A stretch of DNA of 53,641 bases from Anaerolinea sp. (lineage in GTDB: Bacteria > Chloroflexota > Anaerolineae > Anaerolineales > Villigracilaceae). Position 1 is the first letter of the stretch. The number at the start of each line of letters is the position of its first letter. Positions 7,541 through 16,071 of this stretch are shown one piece after another. The position numbers and the translations under genes are program-made. The stretch covers positions 1-53,641 of the forward strand of contig JAIFNG010000189.1 of the NCBI GenBank assembly GCA_020047815.1, read 5' to 3'. The notes beneath the pieces are model-generated. The model was given only the letters and a program-made list of their open reading frames with translations, was not told where the DNA came from and made no database searches.

Positions 7541-8740
7541 TTACTCCAACAGCATTGATGTGTGTTCAATGATCTTTTCCGCCACGTCGGTTTTGCTCAT
7601 CAGCGGCAAAATTTCACTGGTACCATTTGGAAATAAAAATATAACCCGGTTCGTGTCCACGGCAAAGCCTGCATCAGCGGCAGAGATATCGTTTGCCACG
7701 ATCAGATCAAGTTTTTTGGATCGTAATTTCTCGGCGGCATTTTCAAGAAGATCCTGGCTTTCCGCCGCGAAGCCAATGACCTTCCGAAAAAGATGCGGCT
7801 GTTGGATGGATATGGTTCCAAGTATATCTGTCGCCGCAGTGAGCTCGATCTGGGGAATGCCATCACGCTTTTTCATTTTCTCCCTGGCAACCGTCTTCGG
7901 TGTAAAATCCGCCGCTGCGGCAGCCATGATCAACGCATCGGCAGGTTCCGCCAACACCGCATCAAGCATGCTCTGCGCACTGTTCACCTTGATTACGCGC
8001 GCGCCTACAGGCGGATTTATAGCTGTCGGAGCAGTGATCAGGCACACCTCTGCGCCAGCATCCAGCGCGGCTTGGGCAATGGCGTATCCCTGTTTTCCAG
8101 AAGAGTGATTGGTAATTACACGCACGGGGTCGATCGCTTCCTGAGTCCCGCCTGCTGTAACAACAATTTTTTTGCCCGCGAGTATTCCATTTTTTCCAAG
8201 CACAACACGCACCTGGCTCAAAATTTCCGCAGGCTCGACCATGCGCCCTGTGCCAGTCAACCCCGAGGCAAGGTGCCCCTCGGCAGGACCGACAACAACC
8301 GCGCCGCGATTTTTAAGTGTTTTCAGGTTTTCCTGTGTGGCAGGATTCGAGAACATGCCGCCATCCATGGCGGGTGCAATCACCAGTGGACATTGAGCAG
8401 CCAGTGCCGTAACCGTCAGTAAATTATCTGCAATTCCATGTGCAAGTTTTGCCATCGTATTGGCGGTACAGGGTGCAACGACCAGCAAATCTGCTGTTTT
8501 GCCAAAACTGACGTGCAGGACATGGGCTTCATTACCCCACAAATCCTGGTCCGTGTAGGCGCGGCGGCCTGTGACCGATTGGAATGTAAGAGGTGTAACA
8601 AAATTTTCCCCCGCACCGGTCAAAATCACATCCACCTGCGCGCCTGCCTGCGACAACTTCGATGCAAGATCAGCAGCTTTATAACACGCAATGGAACCCG
8701 TCACACCGAGTAAGATATGTTTACCAGAAAGAATGGACAT
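7541..8740 (-). CDS. coaBC: Bifunctional phosphopantothenoylcysteine decarboxylase/phosphopantothenate-cysteine ligase
   Basis: A 399-residue CoaBC (Dfp) protein, catalysing two steps of coenzyme A synthesis: ligation of cysteine to 4'-phosphopantothenate (C-terminal CoaB) and decarboxylation (N-terminal FMN-binding CoaC). CoaC features include LLGVTGSIACYKAADLAS, HVSFGKTADLLVVAPCTANT and APAMDGGMF. The family substrate-clamp motif reads LASGLTGTGRM, with Ser where the E. coli enzyme has the reactive Cys. CoaB features include VVTAGGTQEAIDPVR and NHSSGKQGYAIA. The ORF is open to 8776, but the ATG at 8740 is preferred: it matches the family N-terminus and TATAAT (8747-8752) is 6 nt upstream. 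Confidence 0.94.
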   Translation of the reverse strand: MSILSGKHILLGVTGSIACYKAADLASKLSQAGAQVDVILTGAGENFVTPLTFQSVTGRRAYTDQDLWGNEAHVLHVSFGKTADLLVVAPCTANTMAKLAHGIADNLLTVTALAAQCPLVIAPAMDGGMFSNPATQENLKTLKNRGAVVVGPAEGHLASGLTGTGRMVEPAEILSQVRVVLGKNGILAGKKIVVTAGGTQEAIDPVRVITNHSSGKQGYAIAQAALDAGAEVCLITAPTAINPPVGARVIKVNSAQSMLDAVLAEPADALIMAAAAADFTPKTVAREKMKKRDGIPQIELTAATDILGTISIQQPHLFRKVIGFAAESQDLLENAAEKLRSKKLDLIVANDISAADAGFAVDTNRVIFLFPNGTSEILPLMSKTDVAEKIIEHTSMLLE

Positions 8741-8892
8741 TGATTGATTATACTTCCAAGAATGAGGGGCAAACAATGGAATTTTCCAGGTTAAAGTTCT
8801 CTCCCATTAAGCAGTGTACAATTCGGAAGGGATGGCACAACCTTCCCGGTAAATTTTATTCCTCCTGTCCTACGCTTATGTGCTCTTTTCAG

Positions 8893-8901
8893 TGCTATAA
8901 T
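8893..8901 (+). promoter_or_regulatory. Extended -10 promoter for the DEAD-box helicase
   Basis: TGCTATAAT at 8893-8901 is a perfect extended -10 element. The matching -35 region (about 8873) is weak. It would give an mRNA leader of roughly 125 nt before the TTG start at 9035, long enough to hold regulatory structure; a GGAAGG...CCTTCC dyad further upstream (8825-8846) lies outside this transcript. Confidence 0.5.
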
Positions 8902-9034
8902 TCGAGTACAACAAGTTATCGAGTCCCTGATTTACAAATCCGCTGACTCACTTATATCAGCAGTCCGCGCTGTTTTTACTTGAGCATTCGCTCATTTTCC
9001 CAACATTGATAGACTTCTGAAGAAAAGGAATATT

Positions 9035-10291
9035 TTGAACTTCGAACAATTTAATCTCGATTCACGCCTGATGGTGGGAATCAAAAAGGCCGGCTATGAC
9101 ACCGCCACGCCCATTCAGGAAGCAGCAATTCCTGCCGCCCTGCGCGGACGTGATATTATCGGCACCGCTCAAACAGGCACAGGCAAGACCGCCGCGTTCG
9201 TACTTCCCATCCTGCACAGACTCCTCGAAGGGCCGCGCAATGTGACACGCGTGTTGATCGTCACACCGACTCGCGAACTGGCTGAACAAATCCACGATGT
9301 CGTGAAGGCTCTGTCCGCTGGCACCAGACTCCGCAGTGCAACCATCTATGGAGGAGTTGGCCCCGCGCCCCAGGTCAAAGCATTACGCGAAGGCGCTGAA
9401 ATTCTTATTGTCTGCCCAGGTCGTTTTTTGGATCTTGTCAATCAAGGTCATGCTCACCTGGGAAAGATCGAGACCCTCGTACTGGATGAAGCAGACCGCA
9501 TGTTCGACATGGGTTTTCTGCCTGACGTGAAGCGCATCATTAAAGCTCTGCCAACGCAGCGACAAACGATGCTATTCTCGGCGACATTCCCGGCGGAAGT
9601 GGAACTTCTTGCATCAAGTTCGCTTAAGAATCCCCAAAAAATCGCCATGGGCATCAGCCGTCCTGCCTACACGGTGACACACGCACTTTACCCTGTGCCG
9701 CCGCATTTGAAATCACAGTTATTGATCGAACTGCTCAAACGCACCGACACCCATTCTGTTTTGATTTTTGCGCGCACAAAATATCGCGCACAAAAAGTAG
9801 CGCAACAAATTGAGCGCGCCGGACACAAAGTCACAAGTCTGCATGGCGATCGTTCGCAAGGCCAACGCCAATCTGCGCTCAAGGGATTCAAGGATGGCAC
9901 GCACCAGATCATGGTTGCCACTGACATTGCAGCACGCGGCTTGGATGTCGAAAGCATTTCGCACGTTATCAACTATGACATGCCCGATACCGCTGATGCG
10001 TACATTCATAGAATCGGCAGAACAGGCCGCGCTCAACGCACCGGTGATGCCTTTACTTTGGTCACCTCAGAGGATAACGATATGATTCGGATTCTCGAAC
10101 GGATCATGAACGGTCCGATCAAACGTGAGACTTTGGAAGGATTCGACTACACAGCGGCTGCCCCGCCCAAGCCGGCTGGCGGAAGCCGAGGCAGAGGCGC
10201 CCCGCGAGAGGATTCGCGCCGTCCCCCACGACCCGCTCCCACGCCCAAGAGTTATGGAAGAAATCGGCTTGCACCGAGAAAAATCAGGTAA
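9035..10291 (+). CDS. DEAD-box ATP-dependent RNA helicase (RhlE-like)
   Basis: A 418-residue DEAD-box helicase with every core motif: Q motif (GYDTATPIQEAAIPA), motif I (AQTGTGKT), PTRELA, motif II DEAD in VLDEADRMFDMGF, SAT in LFSATFP, and motif VI HRIGRTGRA. The tail from about residue 370 is basic and rich in Arg, Gly and Pro, as in RhlE/CsdA-type proteins that remodel ribosomal RNA or assist RNA decay. Translation starts at TTG, with AAAAGGAA ending 4 nt upstream. The long mRNA leader is reminiscent of cold-inducible helicase genes, which is only an analogy. A strong terminator follows. Confidence 0.93.
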   Translation: MNFEQFNLDSRLMVGIKKAGYDTATPIQEAAIPAALRGRDIIGTAQTGTGKTAAFVLPILHRLLEGPRNVTRVLIVTPTRELAEQIHDVVKALSAGTRLRSATIYGGVGPAPQVKALREGAEILIVCPGRFLDLVNQGHAHLGKIETLVLDEADRMFDMGFLPDVKRIIKALPTQRQTMLFSATFPAEVELLASSSLKNPQKIAMGISRPAYTVTHALYPVPPHLKSQLLIELLKRTDTHSVLIFARTKYRAQKVAQQIERAGHKVTSLHGDRSQGQRQSALKGFKDGTHQIMVATDIAARGLDVESISHVINYDMPDTADAYIHRIGRTGRAQRTGDAFTLVTSEDNDMIRILERIMNGPIKRETLEGFDYTAAAPPKPAGGSRGRGAPREDSRRPPRPAPTPKSYGRNRLAPRKIR

Positions 10292-10309
10292 TCAGGTACC
10301 TCAGCGACC

Positions 10310-10340
10310 AACACCCGCCTCAATCAGGCGGGTGTTTTAT
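10310..10340 (+). terminator. Intrinsic terminator of the helicase gene
   Basis: An 11-bp perfect stem (AACACCCGCCT at 10310-10320, AGGCGGGTGTT at 10326-10336) with a 5-nt loop is followed by TTATTG. It lies 18 nt past the stop codon. The rest of 10341-10568 holds no gene I can support. Confidence 0.85.
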
Positions 10341-10568
10341 TGCGAATATTTGGCTTCGTTTCATTTACGGACAAAAAATTACGAACTGATATCCGCATTG
10401 CGGATGAATTTACCCCACCATCAGGAAGCAGAGAATGAGTGACAAAACCTGCGATGGATAATGTCCAACATTTTTTATGCACATCTTCATCCAATGAAAT
10501 CTTCGCCACACAAGTTGAAACACACGTCCTACAAAATAAGAATCAGATAACAATAGTAATAAATATCA

Positions 10569-10595
10569 CAATATGGATATATAATATCCATATTG
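10569..10595 (+). promoter_or_regulatory. 27-bp palindrome over the ldh promoter
   Basis: The arms CAATATGGATAT (10569-10580) and ATATCCATATTG (10584-10595) are perfectly complementary around a 3-nt centre. A TATAAT at 10580-10585 lies in the centre and would serve as the -10 element, and the AAGGAG ribosome-binding site starts 6 nt after the palindrome. The position is that of an operator for a dimeric repressor of lactate dehydrogenase. It does not match the Rex (NADH-sensing) consensus that I know. Confidence 0.75.
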
Positions 10596-10617
10596 ATCTG
10601 AAGGAGAAAGAAAAAAT

Positions 10618-11586
10618 ATGGATACACTTTGGAAATCGCGAAAAGTAGTGATCGTAGGCGCGGGCGCAGTTGGATCAACCTTTGCTTATGCCCTGGTACA
10701 GAAAGGGTTGGCGGATCAAATTTGCTTGATCGATGCCAACTCTGATTTTGCCGAAGGCCAGGCACTCGACCTGGCACACGGTCTGCCGTTTTATCCGGCC
10801 GTACAAATTCGCGCGGGCAACAGCCTGGATTACGCCGATGCACAGGTGATCGTCATCACAGCTGGCTCGAAACAAGCTCCGGGCGAGTCGCGTTTGAAAC
10901 TGCTGCAGAAAAACGCCATAATTATTGAAAGCATTGTTGATGAGATCGTCGCTCAAAAATCCCAGGCTGTTTTGCTGGTGGCCAGCAATCCAGTGGATAT
11001 TCTCACCCAGGTCGCACTGAAACGTTCTGGCTGGGCAAAGAACCGTGTTATTGGATCGGGCACAGTTCTGGACAGCTCGCGCTTCCGCTACCTAATCAGT
11101 CAGCATTGTAAAGTTGATGTGGGCAATGTCCATGCCTACATTTTAGGTGAACATGGCGACAGCGAAGTGGCAGCCTGGTCAATGACGCATGTGGCGGGCA
11201 TGCCAATTGATAATTATTGCCCACAATGTGGAAACTGCCGTGACTGGCACGGCGAACGCGACCGTATTGTTCGTGAGGTTAAAGAGTCAGCCTATCACAT
11301 CATCAATTACAAAGGTGCCACCTATTATGGGATCGGAATGTCACTGGTGCGCATTGTCGGTACAATTTTACAAGACCAAAACAGCGTACTGACCGTGTCC
11401 ACTTATCTTGAGGGCGAGTACGGACTCCATGATGTCTGTCTGGGAATTCCCTGTGTCGTTGGACAGGGTGGTGTCAAACGGATCCTCCAGACAAAACTGT
11501 ACCCCGAAGAACAGTCTGCCCTGGAACAATCCGCTCAAATACTAAAAGATGGCATTACCAGTTTATATCAAGCAAAAAATTACTAA
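10618..11586 (+). CDS. ldh: L-lactate dehydrogenase
   Basis: A 322-residue NAD-dependent lactate/malate dehydrogenase that should interconvert pyruvate and L-lactate. It has the Rossmann motif VIVGAGAVGSTFAYAL, the NAD-contacting ITAGSKQAPGESR with Gln86 where lactate dehydrogenases have Gln (malate enzymes have Arg), VASNPVDILTQ, LDSSRFR and the catalytic GEHGDSEV with His179. An unusual cysteine cluster, C201, C204 and C207 (YCPQCGNC), follows in the mobile region. AAGGAG precedes the ATG. Expression is probably controlled through the palindrome just upstream. It is monocistronic. Confidence 0.92.
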   Translation: MDTLWKSRKVVIVGAGAVGSTFAYALVQKGLADQICLIDANSDFAEGQALDLAHGLPFYPAVQIRAGNSLDYADAQVIVITAGSKQAPGESRLKLLQKNAIIIESIVDEIVAQKSQAVLLVASNPVDILTQVALKRSGWAKNRVIGSGTVLDSSRFRYLISQHCKVDVGNVHAYILGEHGDSEVAAWSMTHVAGMPIDNYCPQCGNCRDWHGERDRIVREVKESAYHIINYKGATYYGIGMSLVRIVGTILQDQNSVLTVSTYLEGEYGLHDVCLGIPCVVGQGGVKRILQTKLYPEEQSALEQSAQILKDGITSLYQAKNY

Positions 11587-11662
11587 AAAAACGAGACGAC
11601 GGAATTATTGACTTCGTTTTTCATTCCGGCCCATAAGATTCCCCTCAGGTATAATCATTGCC

Positions 11663-12604
11663 ATGCGAAAGGGACTCTTACTCTACAACCCGGCAGCGGG
11701 ACGTTTTCCTGTGAGGCGATTCGTGCATGGGATCATTCATCCGCTAAAGGCTGCAGGCTGGAGCATGGAAATTGCTGAGACGTTAAGCGGCACACATGCC
11801 ACGCAGACCGCACACCAGGCTGCGGCAGAAAAATATGATGCCGTCTTCGCCATCGGCGGCGACGGAACAGTGGGGCAGGTTGCCAGCGGGCTATTGGATT
11901 CAGAGACAGCACTTGCGGTGCTTCCCGCCGGCACAACCAATGTCTGGGCGCTTGAGCAGGGACAAAGACCTTTCAGTTGGCTGCGTTGGTGGGCTTTACG
12001 CGAAAACGCCTCCCTGCTGGCGAACGTCGAACCACAACAGGTTGATGTAGGCTTATGTAACGACCAACCCTTTTTATTATGGGCAGGCGTCGGTTTGGAC
12101 GCGCAAGCCATTCACAAAATTGAACCGCGCCATCGCTTCTTCAAGCATATTTCTGTCCCCCATTTTTTTGCCACCACGGTTTGGGAAGCGACCTTCTGGC
12201 ATGGACTTGACCTGCGCGTGTGGGCAGATGATAAGCTGGTCGAAGGCCATTATTTAATTGCGGTGGCAACCAATATTCGGCATTACGCAGGCGGCATGTC
12301 ACTGCTTTCACCCAATGCACTGCTTGATGATAATGAAATGGATATGTGGCTTCTCAGCGGTGATAGCGTCGCAGATACGCTGCGACATTTCTTCGACCTG
12401 GTTGCAGGACGTCACCTCACATCCGACCAGGCGCGCTGTTTACCATTTCACCATGCGCGGGTAGAATCTGACGCACCTTTCTCGGTTCAAGTGGACGGTG
12501 ACCCGGCGCTCGGTAGTCATCGGGCTGACATCACGATCAGGCACCGCGGGTTAAAAATTCTCATGCCAAATGATGCGTATCATTTATTAAAAAACAAAAA
12601 GTAG
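11663..12604 (+). CDS. Diacylglycerol kinase-family lipid kinase
   Basis: A 313-residue protein of the DAGK/YegS/BmrU family, which phosphorylates lipid hydroxyls with ATP. The nucleotide-binding GGDGTVGQVASGLL and LPAGTTNVWA motifs are present, as is the N-terminal LLLYNPAAGRF. The C-terminal beta-sandwich region ends with VQVDGDPALGSHRADITIRH. The lipid substrate (diacylglycerol, undecaprenol or other) cannot be told. TATAAT at 11650-11655 is 7 nt from the ATG, so the mRNA is probably leaderless. The SH3 gene follows after only 4 nt, so the two form an operon. Confidence 0.9.
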   Translation: MRKGLLLYNPAAGRFPVRRFVHGIIHPLKAAGWSMEIAETLSGTHATQTAHQAAAEKYDAVFAIGGDGTVGQVASGLLDSETALAVLPAGTTNVWALEQGQRPFSWLRWWALRENASLLANVEPQQVDVGLCNDQPFLLWAGVGLDAQAIHKIEPRHRFFKHISVPHFFATTVWEATFWHGLDLRVWADDKLVEGHYLIAVATNIRHYAGGMSLLSPNALLDDNEMDMWLLSGDSVADTLRHFFDLVAGRHLTSDQARCLPFHHARVESDAPFSVQVDGDPALGSHRADITIRHRGLKILMPNDAYHLLKNKK

Positions 12605-12608
12605 ACAG

Positions 12609-13085
12609 ATGGATATAAAATCATACCTCAACCGTTCAGTGGTCTTTGGCGCAATTGGATTTGCAGTTGGATTTGTCATCATCGCGCTGATTGTCATTGG
12701 CTTTACATCTCCCCGCCTCTCACCAGAGGTTGGATTTGCCCCCGCCGACCTTACCATGATCCCCGCCCCAACACATACGCCCAATGTAACGCCAGTACCA
12801 ACCATTGATCCAAGCCTGGTCACACCCACTCTCCCGCCAAATACCATTGGCATTGGTGGATATGTTCAAATTAGCGGCACCGAAGGTGAGGGGTTACGCA
12901 TCCGGTCTGCACCTGGATTGAACGGCGACACCGTCTTCTTTGGTGAAGAATCAGAAGTATTTATTGTGCGCGACGGCTCTCAAGTCGCGGATGGATATAC
13001 ATGGTGGTATTTGGTCGCTCCGTATGATGAAACCCGCGCAGGTTGGGGCGCCGCAGATTTTCTTGCAGTTGTACCATCGCCATAA
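12609..13085 (+). CDS. Membrane-anchored SH3-domain protein
   Basis: A 158-residue protein with one N-terminal transmembrane helix (VVFGAIGFAVGFVIIALIVI), a Pro/Thr-rich external linker of about 40 residues (TMIPAPTHTPNVTPVPTIDP) and a C-terminal bacterial SH3 domain (GLRIRSAPGLNGDTVFFGEE, WWYLVAP, GWGAADFLAV). Such domains commonly bind cell-wall or surface ligands. It starts 4 nt after the lipid kinase stop, which suggests shared expression rather than a known joint function. Confidence 0.82.
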   Translation: MDIKSYLNRSVVFGAIGFAVGFVIIALIVIGFTSPRLSPEVGFAPADLTMIPAPTHTPNVTPVPTIDPSLVTPTLPPNTIGIGGYVQISGTEGEGLRIRSAPGLNGDTVFFGEESEVFIVRDGSQVADGYTWWYLVAPYDETRAGWGAADFLAVVPSP

Positions 13086-13160
13086 ATTACCCTGGAGTGC
13101 AAAAGCTTGCATTTGCGAATCCGACAACAAACTGTCGAACTCCGGATTTAGGAGAAATCA

Positions 13161-13520
13161 ATGTCCGAAAAACCAACAGGCGTAAACGCCAATAAAAGTA
13201 AAAAAGAATTCACTGTGACATGGGACGATGGACACACAAGCATATATACCTTCGGGTTATTACGCGCCGCCTGTCCCTGCGCCTCCTGCCGCGGCGGACA
13301 CGAGAACATGAAATCAGAACCTGACGCTGAAGTATTTACCAGGCACATGGAAGATTCTCCCTCCACACGCCTGGTGAACGTGGTTGCTGTCGGTTCCTAT
13401 GCATTGACCATTGTCTGGGAAGATGGGCACGATTATGGAATCTACAACTGGCATTATCTACGTGCCTTGTGTCCATGCAATGAATGCCGCAGGAAAAGCG
13501 CACAGAGCCAGAATGGGTAA
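13161..13520 (+). CDS. DUF971 domain protein with two Cys clusters
   Basis: A 119-residue DUF971 (GBBH-like beta-hydroxylase N-terminal) protein. It is built from two similar halves: TVTWDDGHTSIYTFGLLRAA then CPCASCRGG, and TIVWEDGHDYGIYNWHYLRA then CPCNECRRK. Each CPCxxCR cluster could hold a metal or Fe-S cluster, and DUF971 proteins are often found near Fe-S or carnitine-type enzymes; the role here is unknown. AGGAG lies 7 nt before the ATG. A two-way terminator follows. Confidence 0.85.
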   Translation: MSEKPTGVNANKSKKEFTVTWDDGHTSIYTFGLLRAACPCASCRGGHENMKSEPDAEVFTRHMEDSPSTRLVNVVAVGSYALTIVWEDGHDYGIYNWHYLRALCPCNECRRKSAQSQNG

Positions 13521-13553
13521 CCAGGGGAGCAAGTAATATGGTGGAGTTCGGTT

Positions 13554-13592
13554 AAAAAAAGAGAGACTGTTTTTATGACAGCCTCTCTTTTT
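13554..13592. terminator. Bidirectional intrinsic terminator
   Basis: The stem AAAAAGAGAGACTGT pairs with ACAGCCTCTCTTTTT (one bulge) around a 7-nt loop, with A and T runs on both sides. It serves the DUF971 gene on the plus strand and the TPR gene, which ends at 13621, on the minus strand. Confidence 0.85.
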
Positions 13593-13620
13593 CATGTTGC
13601 CATATTTGACACTTACCTGC

Positions 13621-15465
13621 CTAGGGCGTGGGCGTGCGTGTTGGGGTGCTAATTGGCTTCCTGGTGGGCGTTGCCGTCCCGCTTTGTTTGGTTTGGGTGG
13701 CAGGGACAGGTTTGGAGGTATTCGTAGGCGTAACAACTGCCTTAAGATGTTGTTCCGCTTCGGCACGCATTTCAGCGGTCATTACATCTTCATCAAGAGA
13801 GAGAAGCTCCTGCCAGTCTTTAATAGCACCTTTCGCTTCGCCGCGCTTCTCCTGGCTGAGCGCATGCCAATAAAGTGCAAGTGCAGTTTCTTCCTCTGTA
13901 TCTGCCAGGGACTTGAGTACCTCTGCTCTCACAAATGTACTGCCAAATTTCTCCTGAATAAAATACCCGCGCGCAAGACCAAGGCTGATTTCAAAGGATG
14001 TCTCATCTTCGCGCAAGGCGTTTTCAAGATCATCCACAGCCTGATCGACATTCTCCAATTCAAGGTTCGCAAGTCCCCTGTAAATATAATATTTCCGCAT
14101 CCCATTGGAGTTGAGTACCTCGGCCTTATCAAAATTATCCACCGAGGTCTGATAATCCTTCAATTCATAATAAGCCTGTCCCAACAGGGCAAATGCACGG
14201 TCGTTTTCACTTGCGTAAATTACATAGATATTTAATGATTCAATTGCGCTCTCATATTGCCCGTTTTCAAGATACATTGTCCCCAGCATTTTATATATTA
14301 ACGGATCTGTGGCATCCAACGCAAAAGCCGTTTCAGCAGCCTCCAGGGCATTCTTTTTATCTTCGAGCGCCAGGTAGGCATCGGCGTACGCCATATACAC
14401 CATGGGGGAATCGGGCATTAGTTTATCTGCCTGGTTGAGATCTTTAATGGCAGATTTGGGATCATTATGGTAAAGAAAGTAACGCGCACGCTCGATATAA
14501 ACTTCGCCAAACTCCGGGTCAAGGTTGATGGCTTCATCAAAAAGATATTCCACGTTCAGGTTTGGGTTTTCCAACAGACGGGCGCGAGCCAAACCAAGAT
14601 AGGGTGCACCAAACTTCGGGTCGATCTCAAGCGCATCATTATAGGATTTCAATGCGTTTTTTGAATCACCTTTAAACCGGTAGGCTTCGCCGATCAAATA
14701 ATGGACATCGGCAGCTTCAGGCTCAAGCCCGGCAATTATTTCCATACTGGCGATGTACGAATCCCACTCCCCATTTTCATATGCCATTTTGGCAGTACGA
14801 TATTGATCTACAGATTCCGCCGCACGCGGTGTATTCACATAAAAGGCGGTGGGAGTATAGGTCTGGGGCAGTAACATCCACAATGGAGTGGGTCCAACGA
14901 AGGATTTAGTAGGGACTGCTGTTGCGCCAAACACTGTGGGCGTGGTCGTAAAGGTTGGAGACGGTCCAGGTGTAAATGACTCTGTAGGGACAATATTTAT
15001 CTGACGCGGAATCACAAAACCGAATAGCACTGTCGAAAATAAAACCACACCCACCAGCACCACACCCACCAATCGTGTGACAGGATTCGTGATCAGCGCT
15101 CTAAACCCCTTTTCCTTAGGTCTCTCGTTGGCAAGCAGGAGTCTTTCCTCCCACGCGCGGGGACGATTCATTGGGAACGGCTGGATGCTTTCATCAGGTG
15201 TTAATGCCCCAAGTAGAATTAAGCCTCGTTTCGCCGTATCATTTTCAGGGTCAAGTTTATAAGCGGTCTGCAGGCAATAAATCCGCTCCTTGGTATTTTC
15301 GACGGCCGCACTCAACCAAACCCAATAAGTCGTATTGTTTTGATCGGTCTTAAGCAGGCGCGTAAGCAATTCCCTGGCTCGCAGTTTATCTCCACGTCTC
15401 AGGGCTGCCAACGCATCCTGAAACATGGTCTGAGACATCGTGTCGTTGGACAAATCATCGGTCAT
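13621..15465 (-). CDS. Membrane-anchored TPR-repeat protein
   Basis: A 614-residue protein. Residues 10-80 form a cytoplasmic TPR-like helical segment (DALAALRRGDKLRARELLTR, WVWLSAAVENTKERIYCLQT). One transmembrane helix near 132-152 (VGVVLVGVVLFSTVLFGFVI) is followed by a Ser/Thr/Pro linker. About eight TPR units then run from about 220 to 570 (for example AENGQYESAIESLNIY-type units), and a Thr/Pro-rich tail closes the protein. It is probably a scaffold with TPRs on the outer face. No partner is evident. AmrA is encoded 9 nt upstream, so the two genes may share a transcript. Confidence 0.85.
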   Translation of the reverse strand: MTDDLSNDTMSQTMFQDALAALRRGDKLRARELLTRLLKTDQNNTTYWVWLSAAVENTKERIYCLQTAYKLDPENDTAKRGLILLGALTPDESIQPFPMNRPRAWEERLLLANERPKEKGFRALITNPVTRLVGVVLVGVVLFSTVLFGFVIPRQINIVPTESFTPGPSPTFTTTPTVFGATAVPTKSFVGPTPLWMLLPQTYTPTAFYVNTPRAAESVDQYRTAKMAYENGEWDSYIASMEIIAGLEPEAADVHYLIGEAYRFKGDSKNALKSYNDALEIDPKFGAPYLGLARARLLENPNLNVEYLFDEAINLDPEFGEVYIERARYFLYHNDPKSAIKDLNQADKLMPDSPMVYMAYADAYLALEDKKNALEAAETAFALDATDPLIYKMLGTMYLENGQYESAIESLNIYVIYASENDRAFALLGQAYYELKDYQTSVDNFDKAEVLNSNGMRKYYIYRGLANLELENVDQAVDDLENALREDETSFEISLGLARGYFIQEKFGSTFVRAEVLKSLADTEEETALALYWHALSQEKRGEAKGAIKDWQELLSLDEDVMTAEMRAEAEQHLKAVVTPTNTSKPVPATQTKQSGTATPTRKPISTPTRTPTP

Positions 15466-15474
15466 AATAAGATT

Positions 15475-16050
15475 TTAATCCATTTCATGGAATTCCTCGA
15501 CCTGATACACATAAACTTGCAATTTTGTATTACGCCACAAACTTGATTTTGCACCCATCTTGGCACATAAATGATCGAGAAAATCTTCAGGATCGGGTAT
15601 TTTTTCCCAGACCTGCGGCAGGAAAGTCGCACGGCGGAAATCACTTTTGAGGATAACACCGTCCACATGCGGATGGAGCCTGGCAAGCAGATCTTCGCTG
15701 GTGGAATATTCCAGGGGATGGGGAGCGGTCAAACACGACACTTCAAGCTTGATCCTGCTTAATTCAGTCTGGGCTACAGGGCTGAATCGGGGATCCTCCA
15801 GAGCAGCAGCGACAGCATGCTCACGCACATCATCCACCAGCGGCTGATAGGCTTCCAGCGCACCGATACACCCGCGCAAATCTCCAGCGATGGTGATGGT
15901 CACAAAGGAAGCTCCCTGCTCACGCAAACGGGGCGTCAAGGAAGCATCGTCCAGAGGTGGAAGTTTCTTTCCGCACACCCCATGTTCCATTGCTTCGCGC
16001 GCAAGGCGCAAAAGTGTTTGCTTTTCCCCATCGGTCAATTGATCTGTCAT
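15475..16050 (-). CDS. amrA: AMMECR1-domain protein (AmmeMemoRadiSam system protein A)
   Basis: A 191-residue AMMECR1-family protein. The hallmark GDLRGCIGALEAYQPLVDDV segment is present, followed by EDPRFSPV and ELSRIKLEVSCL, and the C-terminal FLPQVWEKIPDPEDFLDHLC block. In many bacteria and archaea it is encoded with a Memo-like protein and a radical SAM enzyme, but neither is in this window. Its biochemical role is not settled. It lies directly upstream of the TPR protein gene and downstream of the flavin reductase gene on the same strand. Confidence 0.88.
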   Translation of the reverse strand: MTDQLTDGEKQTLLRLAREAMEHGVCGKKLPPLDDASLTPRLREQGASFVTITIAGDLRGCIGALEAYQPLVDDVREHAVAAALEDPRFSPVAQTELSRIKLEVSCLTAPHPLEYSTSEDLLARLHPHVDGVILKSDFRRATFLPQVWEKIPDPEDFLDHLCAKMGAKSSLWRNTKLQVYVYQVEEFHEMD

Positions 16051-16071
16051 GGTACCCTCCCGTCACAGACC

